NCBI RefSeq assembly: GCF_028583425.1
Contig: NC_072800.1
Coordinates: forward strand, 94,209,001-94,273,000
DNA from: Eublepharis macularius
Taxonomy: Eukaryota; Chordata; Lepidosauria; Squamata; Eublepharidae
DNA length: 64,000 nt
Direction of reading: 5' to 3'
In this document: one piece after another, positions 42,294 through 56,021 of the stretch
How the letters are laid out: every line of letters begins with the position of its first letter
How positions within the stretch are numbered: position 1 is the first letter of the stretch
Position numbers and translations under genes: made by a program
The notes under the pieces: model-generated
What the model was told of the DNA's origin: nothing
Databases searched by the model: none
Seen by the model: the letters and a program-made list of their open reading frames with translations, nothing else

Positions 42294-43154
42294 CTAAGGA
42301 AAAAGGAAGAGCACGCACTCACGCACCGTAACACATGAAAACCAAGCCATAAACGTCCCCGTGCCTTCCTGCTCTGCAAAATGTCTCGATCAGTTAAGAC
42401 AGACCTAGAATTGTGAGCTCCTGGGTCAGGGACAGATTCACTCTTCTTGATGTTCCACATAAACGGCAGAACAGGAGAGGGTGGCCCCAAGGGCAGGCCC
42501 CCAAGTGCCCAGGACATTCCCAGCTGGGCCCCGGCACAGACTGTGAGCCCCAGGCCACTGGACCCCACCATTCAGCCTTAGCTGGGCACAGGACTCCTTC
42601 GTTTTCACCCTGCTTGCTTCATGTGTGCACAGCACAGCCAAAGTTTCGACACGGGGAGCTGCTCCTCCACACATGCGAGCTGAGACACAGGCCAATGTGC
42701 GTAAGCACTGAAGGTCTGAGCAGGCCTAACCCCTTCGAAGGGGTTCTAGAGCCCCTCTGCTTCTGACTGCTTCTTCACCGCCCAGAGCCCCTGGGGATGG
42801 GCGGTATAGAAATTGAATAAATAATAATAATAATAATAGCTGCAATAGCGTGGGGGGGATTTAACTGCCCCCTTCTGCTTTGCTGAACTCAAAACTGGAC
42901 CCCTGCTTTCAAAAAACCACAACAGTTATTGACTGGGGAGGGAGCAGTTAACACGCCACGTGGCAGGCTCTTTCCATCTCTCTCAACACCTTCCGTCTTC
43001 CAGCCAGACCTACTAGAACAAACTGAAGGCCAATCTAGGTCAGTATTCCATAATCAACAGGCCACCCAGCTGCCTCTGAGAACCACGGCTCACCTGCAAC
43101 ACCCCCATTCCGTATCTGGAGCTCCTGTTTAGCCATCAGGACTAGTAGTAGCTA

Positions 43155-43510
43155 CTGCTAGACCTTGGACTGGATTAATCCCCCTTCCAAAGGGTCCGAG
43201 TGAGCAGCCACCACCACATTCAGAGGCACAAATTAATTCCTTACATGAATTCGGCGTTGTGTGAAGCACTCACGCTCATTAGCCTGTTCTGAATCAACCA
43301 CCCATCACCTGTGCTGAGTGACCCAGTTGTACTATGAAGGAGAAAATTCTCTGCCTTTCTCCACATGCATAATTGTGTATAAACCTCTCCTCCTCAGTTG
43401 TCTTCCCCCCTTAACTTAAACAAGCCTGGGAGCGCTTCAGCCTGTCTGCTTCAAGCCCTCGTCCATTTGGGGTAACCTTTCCTGCACCTCCTGCTGCTTT
43501 AAGGCATCCC
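43155..43510 (-). mobile_element. CR1-like LINE 3' region fragment
   Basis: On the plus strand 'aattcggcgttgtgtgaagc', 'ttctgaatcaaccacccatc' and 'gtgtataaacctctcctcct' match the reversed 3' region that also appears at 25720-25860. It is diverged and has no coding frame. Confidence 0.5.
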
Positions 43511-44399
43511 TTTTGAGACAGGCAGCTAGAATAAACAGCGCTGCTTCCATTATCCGTTTGGGTACCAAAGCCCTCCTCTCTGAGCTTAGCAGCTGGACCT
43601 CGGAATTCCAGCCCATCGCAGCAGAGCTCCCAGCGTGACGGTTTGCAGGGGGCTGCATTCCATGCTCTCTCGGCAGCACCACCCCTGCCCCATTTTTAAG
43701 AACAAAATCAAACGTGTTCCATCATCTCTGGCCTTAGCCGCCAAAGACATGCCTGTTCTGAGACCTCGTATAAGGATGGACACCACAACCTCCACACAGC
43801 GCTTCTGGGGGTCCTTTTGGAGCCCAGACTCCGTGTGTTTGATGAGAAGATGCTGCACAAATTCTCCTGGGGAAAACAGCAGCAGCAGGCCAGGGCTAGG
43901 CAAACACCCTGCAGCACCCCCTCCCCCCCAAAAAAGGATCAGGGCTCCAGTGGGTGGCCAGGAGACCACGGCGAGCCCAGTGGTTCACGGTCAATGGGCA
44001 GATCGTCGGACAGAGTGACCCCTGCGGGGCCTGCTCTCAAGTGGCCTTCAGGGTGCAAGAACCAGGCAACCTAAGTGGAAGCTGGGCATTCTCTCCTGCA
44101 CAGATCCAAGGAGACCCAAATTCTGCAATCAGACATGCTAAGCGAGTTATGCACATTTTATACACATCGGCCTGGCTTACGCTGATTATTGCAACCTCTG
44201 AGTTTTCAGAGCATTTGGATTTCTGTTGCTGAAAGGCAGTAAAGGGAAGGAAGGCCCGCAGGCGAGAGATCAAGTCTCACAGAACAGCGGAAAGACAATA
44301 ACCAGATACTCCCCACGTATCCTTCAGTTTTTCTGTGCAGCTTAAGAAAAACAAAGCAGGGAGAGAAAAGACTCTGGGGGTGTCGTGTTTTGCACAAAA

Positions 44400-44545
44400 G
44401 CGAGATCAGAGTCCAGTGGCACCTCAGAGACCAACAAGAGGGCAGCTCTGGCGCTCAGAAGCTGAAAATCTCTGGTTGGTTTCTCAGCTGCCGCTGGACT
44501 CAAATCCTGCTGTTCTACAGCAGACCAACATGGCCACCCGCCTGA
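44400..44545. repeat. foldback-family SINE, variant form
   Basis: The segment reads 'agagtccagtggcacctcag' and 'agaccaacaagagg', then 'cgctggactcaaatcctgct' and 'cagcagaccaacatggccac'. It has the same ends as 60640-60800 but a shortened middle. Confidence 0.7.
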
Positions 44546-44579
44546 AATTATATTTTGCACAGGACAGTGAATGGGGTGG

Positions 44580-44770
44580 GCTCACGGCTCAGTGGATGAA
44601 TGTTTGCTTTGCATGCAGAAGGTCCCTGGTTCAGTCCCTGGCAGCCTCTCCAGATCAAGGAAGACCAGCAGGAGGTGAAGAGTGGGCCCACAAGCCGGGA
44701 CCCCGAAGAGCTGCTTTCTGGTCACAGCAGGCAACACTGGCCGTGACTTGGTGTAAGGCAGTTTCACGCG
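44580..44770 (+). repeat. tRNA-derived SINE
   Basis: The head 'ctcacggctcagtggatgaa' and 'tttgctttgcatgcagaagg' with a B-box-like 'tggttcagtccctggcag' is followed by the usual body ('gaagagctgctttctggtca') and an end 'cttggtgtaaggcagtttca'. The anticodon region does not fold as a functional tRNA with an intact acceptor stem, so it is a SINE. Confidence 0.8.
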
Positions 44771-46754
44771 CTCACAAACACCCTGACATGCGCCCTAACG
44801 CGAACGCTCTCCTGAAGTGACGACCAACAAAATCCCTGTGCCCCGCAGGTGCTGGGGGTCAACCTCCACAAGATCTGCACTCAGGACTAACAGGGCAGCC
44901 CAACACACGGCTTGGTTGTATGGCTGGACAAGGGCTAGATAAAGCACCGGGGACTTGTCAAAATGACACACCCCATCTCAAACCCAGCCTTCCGAGGTCA
45001 CTGTCCGCTGCATTCTGGATCAACAAGCGTTCTATTTTGGCAGCCTTTGCTTGAGCACAGTGAGGGCCGGCAGCACCGGAACGGCTTCTGTTCACAAGCT
45101 CAGCACAACCTGAAGCTCCTATTCTGCTGCTCCCCTCCCCAGCACTAAAGAAGCGGCTACCCCGACGATGCTCTGAAGGGTTCCGGCTGCGACAAAGGAC
45201 AAAAGCCATATTTTTCAGCGGTCAGGAGCTTTCTGGAGCGACATGGGTAATGGTTTTGTTTTAAGGGAAATGGTCCAATGCCTAAAAAGCAGGGTGAAAC
45301 AGGCCATCTGCAGCACGGCTAAGGAAATTCAGGGAGAACCTGCCCCTTAGCAACAGCCCTTCCTTCTCCGCCAATCAGCAACAGGGAATGCCTGCAAATT
45401 GGGGGGGGGGAGTGCAGGCAGGCCCAGCAGGATTGCCGAGGAGGAGAAGCTGCGGCTGTCGCCATGCCATGCGGCTGGGACACACAGCCAGCCTGTCTCA
45501 CACTCTGCCTGGCTAACGCCAGCCAGCGGGAAAACCCAAATCACATCCAACTGGCTCACTTGGGGGAGGGGGAGAAAGCGTTACTGCTCAGCTCCTTTGG
45601 GCACCGCTTGGCCCTTCTAAGCGAAAGCAGAAACCAGGGGGAAGCCCCCAACTCTCCCTCCTCTCTCAACCCCACAGCGAGGGGGCTCTGAGCGATCCAG
45701 AAGGCTGCTGCAGAACAAACTGGCAGGATGAGTTTACGTGGGGGGGGGGGAGAGCGGGCTGTCATGGGAGTTCTCCCTCCTGAGCCCAATTCAGGAGCGC
45801 AGGCAACCACTGTGAGGGAAAGCCCGTTCAACAACCAAGCAAGAGAGCTCGTGGAACAATCGCAGAAAGGGGCTCGATGCCAACAGCCTCAAAATGGATG
45901 CACCTCTCTCCAAAGGGACCCCTGGAGCAGAAGACTCCGGCACCTCTCCTCGGCCAGGAGTCCCGTGGGGCCGAGGAGAAATGTTTGTGCGGGAGGCGGC
46001 CCCTAAAGCATGGCCTGGAGCAGCAGGGGGCTCCACAGTGACCTTTTGCTGCATCTGTCTGCCCTCCTGGGGGAGCAAGCACAGCCCCATCGAAAGCTCC
46101 CCCTCCAGACGCTTGCCTTCTTTCGAAATCGTGGCCAGGCACTCAGTTGGCTCTGGCTGTTGAGGGCTGGGGCTGCACTGCTAGACGGACAGTGTGACAC
46201 TTAAACACAGAGTTGCTGTTTGCGGATATTCCCAGGGAGTTCAGAACCTATGTTAAAAAGGAACTGGACCATGGGGAAGCCAAACAGTAAAATCCCTTCA
46301 GAGACAACTGTAGTAGTAACCTGCATCCAAAATACCCACACGAGAATACAACTTTGCCGTGTGTCAAGCAGAGAAGAGAAAAGATAAACATACACGCAGG
46401 ACTGGTTTAAGAAACCATCAATGCACATGCAAAGACATGCTTAAAATTAACCGCATCTTATCCAGGAGAGGCTGCACTAATGCGTGCAATATAACGGCAG
46501 GAAGTTCTGTCTCACGACCACAAAGACTCCAAGCAGAGGTAGCGACAGGCTGGCTGTACACATGGAACAGCTCACCAGCACTTGTATTGGAAGAAAAGCC
46601 GAACATTTAGACATTGATGAGCAGCCCAAACGTAGAGCCCGTGTAACCCCTGTGAGGTAATTGGTTTAGCCCAGCAGGGTGGAGTCAGTAGCTAGAGCCA
46701 GGCTGCTGAGGAGGAGGCTGGTTGCTGGGGGGCTTAATAATAATTTATATGCTC

Positions 46755-48378
46755 TTATCACCTTGAAGAAGGTAATCAAATGTTGTATGTGATCAATATC
46801 CTGGGTAAGGTGATGGAGCGGGTGGTAGCAGAGCAGCTGCAGGTCTTCCTGAATGATTCCTCATCCCTAGATCCCTTCCAGTCTGGCTTCCGTCCGGGAC
46901 ATGGGACGGAGACATTACTGGTCGCCCTGATGGACCATCTCCGTAGACAGCTGGATCAAGGCGGGTCGGTGCTGCTGATATTGTTAGACCTATCAGCAGC
47001 ATTCGACACGGTCGATCATGACCTGTTGATTCGCCGTCTTGCCAATGTGGGGATTCGAGGGACGGCCTTGCAGTGGTTCATCTCTTTTCTCCACAGTCGG
47101 GGACAGAGGGTGTCACTAGGGGAGAAGTTCTCATCCTGCCACCCATTGGTGTGTAGTGTCCCTCAAGGGGCAATTCCCTCTTGCTATTTAATGTATATAT
47201 GCGCCCCCTCGCCCAGCTGGTATGGAGTTTCAGACTTGGGTGCCATCAATATGCAGATGACACCCAACTGTATCTGATGATGGACGGCCAGCCCGACTCT
47301 GCCCCAGATGTCCTGGAACGTGCCTTCGGAGCTGTGACTGGAGGGCTGAAGCAGAGCCAGCCGAGACTGAATCCCTTGAAGACGGAGGTCCTGCATGTGG
47401 GCCTAGGGTCCATGGGTGCGGGACTCCGACTCCCTGCTCTCGACGGAGCGCCACTTATGCCGGTGTCGAGAGTGAGGAGCCTGGGGGTGGTCCTGGATAC
47501 TTCGCTGTCTATGGAGGCACAGATCACAGTGGTTGTTCGATCCTCATTTTTCTAAGACAGGCTCAACAACTTGTCCCTTACTTGTCAAGCCATGACCTTA
47601 CGACAGTGATCCAGGCAATGGTCACCTCCAGATTAGACTACTGTAACTCGCTCTACGCAGGGCTTCCCTTGAGCTTGATCCAGAAACTGCAGCTGGTTCA
47701 GAATGCAGCTGCACGAGTGGTTGCCAGAGCGCCAATCATGGCAAATATAACACCCATCCTCCGTCAGCTGAACTGGTTACCAGTTGAGTACCGGGTCCGG
47801 TTCAAGGTTCTGGTGTTGACCTATAAAGCCCTATGCGGACTGGGCCCAGCATACCTTTGGGACTGCCTTTCCCCATATGTTCCCTGGAGGTCGCTTCGAT
47901 CAGCTAACAAACAGCTGATGGTCCCTGGCCCCAGGGAGGTCCGCCTGGCCTCTACCAGAACCAGGGCCTTTTCGGTCCTGGCTCCAACCTGGTGGAACTC
48001 TCTGTCTGAGGAAACTAGGGCCCGGTGGGATTTGTTATCTTTCTGCCAGGCCTGCAAGACGGAGATGCCAGGCATTTGGTGGGGGCTGGGCTGTCCTCTC
48101 GCTGGCCATACCACTGAAGACTGTCCACCACCCATGCAGGAGCTCGTAAGTGTGGCACAGGGCATGGTGCAAGAGCCAAGCCCTGCGCCTAAAATGCTGT
48201 ATTTTAATATCGATATCTGCCAATTGAGAAATTTTTATTGTATGGAATTGTGTTTTAATGTTTATTTATTATGTTTTTACTGTTCTTAGACTGTATGTTG
48301 CAAATTGTGTGTTGTCACACTGCCCTGAGCCCGTCTGACGGGGAGGGCGGTCTAGAAGTGCAATAAATAAATAAATAT
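46755..48378 (+). mobile_element. L2-type LINE, 5'-truncated, frameshifted
   Basis: Three consecutive frames hold reverse transcriptase and the C-terminal part. The first (46780-47277) has MERVVAEQLQVFLND, SGFRPGHGTETLLVAL and LLDLSAAFDTVDHDLL. The second (47181-47555) has the active-site CHQYADDTQLYLM. The third (47582-48289) has LDYCNSLYAGLPLSLIQKLQ and ATWWNSL-like end motifs (APTWWNSLSEETRARWDLLS). Frameshifts lie near 47175 and 47555. The 3' end 'gggagggcggtctagaagtg' passes into (AATA)n, as usual for L2. The endonuclease domain is missing, so it is not autonomous. Confidence 0.92.
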
Positions 48379-48686
48379 GACTTAAAGTGGTGAATGTGTA
48401 TTGTGTTTAGTTGGTGTTACTGGGATTGTATTATTTTTGCGGGCTGTAATTCCCCAACAATTACAGCCCTGGGCTACAGTTGCTTCAAATTAGTGAAAAA
48501 GGACTCGCCACTTTGTGGACTGTTGAGCTGTTTTACCTTTTCGAAGACACTGCTGATTTAAAGTTTTCTGTATGGTTGCACTTATGAGTTAGTTTAAAAA
48601 ATAGCTGTATTTTATTAATTGTTTCAAAAGTTTTAAAAAGAAAAAAATCTTTCTTAACTTAAATCTGTGTGAAAGTTTCCTTCCTA

Positions 48687-51308
<2,622 letters not shown>

Positions 51309-51463
51309 CTTGGCTTTGGTAGCAGCTGAAGCCAGAGCGGCAGCTGCGGCCGTTGCGACGTTCCCTTCGGAGGTTCCGTGCTCCCCTCTCTTCTTCCCAG
51401 CGTCGCTTTCCTTGTCTTTGCACAGATCAAGGTTCTCCTTGTTCTCTTCTCCTTCCCTTTCAT
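51309..51463 (-). CDS. SMARCC1: SMARCC1 exon: acidic linker into the Ala-rich helix
   Basis: After two bases completing Asp, the exon encodes EREGEENKENLDLCKDKESD, AGKKRGEHGTSEGNVATAAA and AALASAATKAK. Mammalian SMARCC1 has the same order (EENKELTDTCKERESD ... SEGNVATAAAAALASAATKAK). The Ala-rich stretch ending in Lys directly precedes the coiled coil HLAAVEE of the next exon. The acceptor is 'ttttgtttag'. The donor reads AAG|GTTCGG, which is unusually weak but required by phase and homology. The acidic linker is expected to be disordered. Confidence 0.95.
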
Positions 51464-51980
51464 CTAAACAAAATGATCCTAGTTAGCCTCGTACTTCCCG
51501 CCCCCCAGTTACCATCACGGTCACCATGACACCAACCTCAGTATTTGGGTGGTACTTAACTTCTAGCATAAAAGATAGTTAGAAATTTTAAAAAACCTAC
51601 TTTCACCACCGCTTCCTTATGTTAACTGTTTATTCTCTTGCAATAAACTTGTTAGAACAGCTAACAAAACGAACACCTTGTGAGCTGCTCTGCCTTGACC
51701 TTAAAATGGAACATAGGGCCCTGCAGCTGTTCAAAATACTCCCTATTAATTGAGAAAATAAAAAGACTTGATTTCCTAATGCCCATCCTTCCAGAGGCAT
51801 TTCTGCACGCCAACTCACAGGGCACCTTTGTTCACTGCACTCTCACTTCCTGTCCTTGTGGATTCATCACTTGACTGTAGCTTTCTTACGAATGGTAACA
51901 GCAAGGGATTTTCCAGCAAGGAATCTGCTATTTCACTTTCTTCTCATTTCTCTACCGCATTGCTAAAACCTACCAAATCC

Positions 51981-52064
51981 AATGGGTTGCCTCTTACCAC
52001 TCCGCTCAGCTAAGTGTGGTGCCTCCCTCCATACTTAGCTGAGTGGAGTGAAAAGTGCAACCCA
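51981..52064. other. intronic inverted repeat (hairpin), unassigned
   Basis: The left arm 'aatgggttgcctcttaccac' and 'tccgctcagctaagt' (51981-52015) pairs with 52033-52064 ('acttagctgagtggagtgaa' and 'aagtgcaaccca') across an 18-base loop, with a few mismatches. It is about 84 bases long, the size of a precursor microRNA hairpin, but no transcript evidence exists. Confidence 0.5.
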
Positions 52065-52315
52065 TCATACATACAAAATTTATTATTCAAATATCCAACA
52101 GACAAAATTATTCTAAAGCACAGAAAAATATACAAGTATCGTGTGAAGAAATGCCCTCCACTCTGGAATCTACCCTGATCATTCTATTCACTGGGACTAT
52201 GTGCTACATGCACTCCAGAGGCTGCAGCACTGGCAGAAGACGGACAGCAGGAAAACTATGAATGGTTCTCTCATTATCACAGGTAACTGATTTCCTTTAC
52301 AGAGGCGGGGTCAGG

Positions 52316-52497
52316 GGGAGTCCAGTGGCACCTGGCGTGGGCTTTCGAGGACCACGGTTCTCTATGTCAGATGCATCTGGCGGGGAGGACTGTGCTTATC
52401 GAGGGCTTGTGCTGCAGTGGAATTGGTTGGTCTTGGAGGTGCTGCTGGACTCTTTTTGATTTTGCTACTACAGACTAGCACGGCAAACTCCTTTGAA
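52316..52497. repeat. foldback-family copy F5 (diverged)
   Basis: Both arms are recognisable ('gagtccagtggcacctggcg' and 'gtgctgctggactctttttg') but many C-to-T or A-to-G differences, such as 'gcttatcgagggcttgtgct', mark an older copy. It ends 'cacggcaaactcctttgaac'. Confidence 0.75.
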
Positions 52498-52632
52498 CCT
52501 TTACACAAGCAAACTGATCCCCACACCAAAAGGAGCTGCCTGCATCTCCATATCAAAGGAGTTGTTTACATCCCCCCTCTCCTCCTTCCCCCCTTCTCCT
52601 CCTCTATATTTGGCCAGTTTCCTTCTGCCCTC

Positions 52633-52726
52633 CATGCATCTGACGAAGAGAGCTGTGGTTCTCGAAAGCTTATGCTACAATAAAATTGGTTAGTCTTAAA
52701 GGTGCTACTGGACTCTTTTTGATTTA
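52633..52726 (+). repeat. foldback-family half copy
   Basis: Only the right arm is present: 'atgcatctgacgaagagagc', 'tctcgaaagcttatgctaca' and 'gttagtcttaaaggtgctac', ending 'ggactctttttgatt'. It carries AATAAAATTGG on the plus strand. Confidence 0.8.
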
Positions 52727-53540
52727 GCAGGAAAACTATAGCTGTTCTCTCTCCCCCAAGCTCCAAGCACTCCAGGGCTTAGTTATGCAAATGGCTCTGG
52801 CCAAAGTAAGAACAAAAGGTTTACCACCTCATGCCCTTGCTGGAATGTCACATCCCTAAAAGGGACAGAGATTGGGTCAGCCAGAAGGCTAGATAGTAAT
52901 TTTTTTCCTCTTGGGGTAAAGAGATTACTGACACTGGAGCGGGGATGGACTCTGAAAAGGGAGATTATAAATTCTCAGGAAACAAGGAAGAAGCTCTCAT
53001 ATTTTTCATCTTTTGGCCAAGGAGGCACAAACCATAAAGGGACTAAACCTTTATAAAGGGAATTCGTTTTAACCATGCGTCAAGAGAAAATCCCAGCTCC
53101 AAGAACTAAAGCAATGATGAACTTTTAAATGCTGCAACTTCTAGAATTACTAGCCTATCTTAATTAACCCTGTTTAGGATAAGTACAGGGTGTAGGGTGA
53201 ATGTACTTTGTGTTTTCACCTTTTCTTTGCACCCATGCTCAGCCTGATGCTTCAACAGACCATGTGTACCCTTTTAATTAAACTTTCTCCTATTTAGAAT
53301 GCTGGACACCTGATTTCTAAGCACACCATGCCTATTTGACCTTGCTATCCAAAGAGCAGTAAAGGGGAGGGGTGGCAGGTAAGCTCACCATCCCTTGAGC
53401 ACAATGGTTCAAAATTGCAAAGGTATGACTGATTGCTTCCCTGCTAGCTAGTACAAGCGAAATGGAAGATGCAGCCACTATAGAAGGCTAAATGGACAAA
53501 CCTGTCTAGTAGTAGACGCTTTCAGAGCTGTTGTTGACCG

Positions 53541-53586
53541 TTACTCCTGGGGTGGTGGTGGAGAGAGTTTGGTACCCCAGGAGTAA
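53541..53586. other. short perfect hairpin in intron
   Basis: TTACTCCTGGGGT (53541-53553) and its exact reverse complement ACCCCAGGAGTAA (53574-53586) are separated by 20 bases. No repeat family was recognised. Confidence 0.55.
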
Positions 53587-53711
53587 TGGGGAGGGGCAGC
53601 AGTGCTGGGCAGAGACCTGGGATGGCCATGTGCCTTTTCCAAGCTCCCAGGACCAGAGGAAACAGTGTTTGCAAGTTTGTTCCTTCACATATCTAAATAA
53701 CAGAAAACTGT

Positions 53712-53917
53712 AACAGATCCAGAGGATTTAGCTGTGTTAGTCTGTAGTTGCAAAATAGTAAAAAGTCCAGTAGCACTTTTAAGACTAACCAACTTTACTG
53801 AGGCATAAGCTTTCGAGAACCACAGATGCATCTGATGAAGAGAGCTGTGGTTCTCGAAACCTTATGTCTCAATAAAGTTGGTTCGTCTTAAAGGTGCTAC
53901 TGGATTTTTTACTATTT
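53712..53917. repeat. foldback retroposon copy F6 with 10-bp target duplication
   Basis: It begins with AGATCCAGAGGATTTAGC and carries both arms with AATAAA on the plus strand in the right arm. The flanks AGAAAACTGT occur at 53702-53711 and 53918-53927, a clear direct repeat. Confidence 0.85.
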
Positions 53918-54317
53918 AGAAAACTGTTAAGGCACGTAAGAAGTCGCTTAACTTGGAGACATGAAAGGCGACAGAGGGCAGCCTGCTCTCCTGTTCTTCT
54001 AGATTAGGGCTGGACCCATGGCTCAGTGAGATGGAAGAACAGGCTTGATTTGCAGAAGCCTGGGCTGCTTTAGCTCAACTCCCGTCAACTGGAGCACACA
54101 ACCAAGACGAAATGAGTCCCAAAATGAAGCATGAAAGGATTTCAAATCAAGATTTAGCACCAGAGCCAGGCTGCAAGATAAAGCCTGAATATTTAGTGCT
54201 GTAAGCTCCAAGAAGGGAAATGCACCTGGGGCAGCTAAATTTGGGTGATATTCCTAGAACAAGAGAGAGCCTTTTAAAGGCAACACGCAGTGAGGAAGGC
54301 GAAGCTGCGTTTCTTAC

Positions 54318-54429
54318 CTGGTTTAGTATCCAGAGGGACGTCACCATCTTGCTCCTTTTCTGCATGTCTCTCCTCTTCTCCTTCCAGTACTTTGTTCCCA
54401 TCCATTTCACTCTCCCCTTTGTTTTCTAC
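54318..54429 (-). CDS. SMARCC1: SMARCC1 exon: acidic linker
   Basis: The exon of 37 codons reads VENKGESEMDGNKVLEGEEE and RHAEKEQDGDVPLDTKP, then one base of the next codon. It corresponds to the mammalian ENKVENETDEG ... EKEQDSEVSEDTK region. The acceptor 'gcattctag' and donor GTAAGA are clean. It enters in phase 0 and leaves in phase 1, as the following exon requires. The composition is Glu/Asp/Lys-rich and the sequence is poorly conserved, as expected of this linker. Confidence 0.95.
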
Positions 54430-55959
54430 CTAGAATGCATGAAAGGAGAGTGAGAAAGAAACAAGCTTTCAGACGTTGGCATGTTTCTCAACAACACCCC
54501 AAAAGAGGTGGATATTATCAAAGATTATTTATTTATTTATGTATTTATTTATGTATTTATTATATTAGATTTTTAGTCCGCCCTCCCAGCCAATGAAATT
54601 TTAAGTTTCCCCCAAATATTTTTTAAAGTTTCAGCATGACAGTGGTATACATTCCAAGATAAAAGTGGCAGCAAGTAACTGCAGAAGTAAGACATCGCAG
54701 CACATGGAAGTGAAGGACACAGATGCATGAGAAATGCCCAATTTTTTAATTGCTAGAGACGCAAATGCCACTAATTTCAGCAAAAAGGAGGGTGAAGGCA
54801 ATTGCATTTAGGCAGATTCTGGTCTCTTCCAAAAGCCAAGCCAAGATGCATTTCACTGTGCAGACCAGAAGAGAATGGCTTGCAGCTCTCAGAGTGGAGG
54901 CCACCGTTCAATTCAGATGGTCAATACAAAACAATAAATGAAAATACAACCAATTCATTCCAGCACGGCACATACTATCTCACTCATCCAAAGACATTAA
55001 TTAACCTTGGACGCAAAAGAGGAAGGGCTGGTAGAGCAGAGGGCAGCTGTCACTACACCTTAGGACAACGCCAAACCCAATCGAAGGCCACTGGTCAGAA
55101 TCCAGCCCATGTCTCTAGTGCTCCTAGGTCAGCAGTTGCCTGACAGTCAAACAGGCATGCTGGTTGCAGCGATGTAACTGCACTTGAGCTAAGCAGATCG
55201 GGATCCTCAAAGAACAAGCCTCCAAGGCTGAGATGGAACTCTAGTCCCTCTCTTTTTAGTTGGTGTGTTCTCAGTTTGAGGTAATCTGCAAGACAGGGCC
55301 GTTGAGACAACGCTGCCTGTGATGCCCACGCTCGCTCGCTCCCTGGAAGCAGAAAACTAAGGCAGGAAATCCATAACGCTCATTTTCCAATGTGGCCAAG
55401 CTGAACTCCACAACTGAAGCGGGCACACCCATTCACTGCCACTGGGTGGGGGGGAGCATCGGTCTCAGAGGACTTGAGGGGATCCCATGGGGAAATTTCC
55501 TCGTCTCCCACCTGCTTTCCCTTAGGAACACTCCCTGAAATCCTGCCGTGCCTAGAGACCCCAGAGGAATGCTAGCGAGTGAAACGCAGGCCGTTGCTTC
55601 ACCCCGCCCACGCCAGAACACGCCAGGGCACCGTGTGTTTTCAACATTTGCTGGGGCCTGCTGTACGCACAACAGCCTCTTGCGGTCAGGAGAAGAAAGA
55701 ATTGCACCGGTCCCCCACATCTGAAAGCTCAACAGCAGTTGTAAGGGATGTATCCCTACAACAGGCAGAAAAAAGGGGGCCTGAAACTTCCATTCAGGCA
55801 GAAAACGAACAGCTTTCCACTGCGATCTTGTGCATAGTAAACATGCTTAGAGGGCTTCATTGTCATACATCTGGCTCCAGAGGCTATGAGTGAAGTATTT
55901 ACTCAGATTCATGAAAGTCTTGAAGTGCATAACGAAAACTGTATCTGAAGTTACCAGAC
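54430..55959 (-). other. SMARCC1: SMARCC1 intron (1.5 kb)
   Basis: The intron contains (ATTT)n and an L2 3' tail fragment at 54522-54600 ('tagtccgccctcccagccaa'). The rest shows nothing recognisable. The donor is ambiguous, either GTCTGG (55959) or GTTAAG (55965). Confidence 0.85.
54522..54600 (-). repeat. L2 3'-tail fragment with (ATTT)n
   Basis: The plus strand gives an ATTT-rich run then 'ttagtccgccctcccagcca', the reverse of an L2 end ('gctgggagggcgg' followed by (AATA)n). Confidence 0.7.
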
Positions 55960-56021
55960 CTTAACTTTTTCTGCCTGTGTCCCATCTATCTCTGTTTCCA
56001 TTTTTTCTTCTTCAGAACCAT
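55960..56021 (-). CDS. SMARCC1: SMARCC1 exon: start of acidic linker (first exon of the gene in the window)
   Basis: After AT completing a split codon (probably Asp), the exon reads GSEEEKMETEIDGTQAEKVK. The mammalian sequence EGAEEEKMEADPDGQQPEK matches in order. The acceptor is 'taccttgcag'. The 3' edge is uncertain: AAG|GTCTGG (edge 55960) has the better exon end, while AAA|GTTAAG (edge 55966) gives a slightly better protein alignment. Both keep the frame and differ by two codons (VK). The preceding exons, coding for the SWIRM and SANT domains, are right of the window. Confidence 0.9.

Larger units (their letters stand above)
51464..54317 (-). other. SMARCC1: SMARCC1 intron (2.9 kb)
   Basis: The donor is GTAAGA at 54317 and the acceptor TTTAG at 51464. 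The intron holds a strong hairpin (51981-52064), foldback copies F5 (52316-52497, and a half copy at 52633-52726) and F6 (53712-53917), and a short perfect hairpin (53541-53586). Confidence 0.9.
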
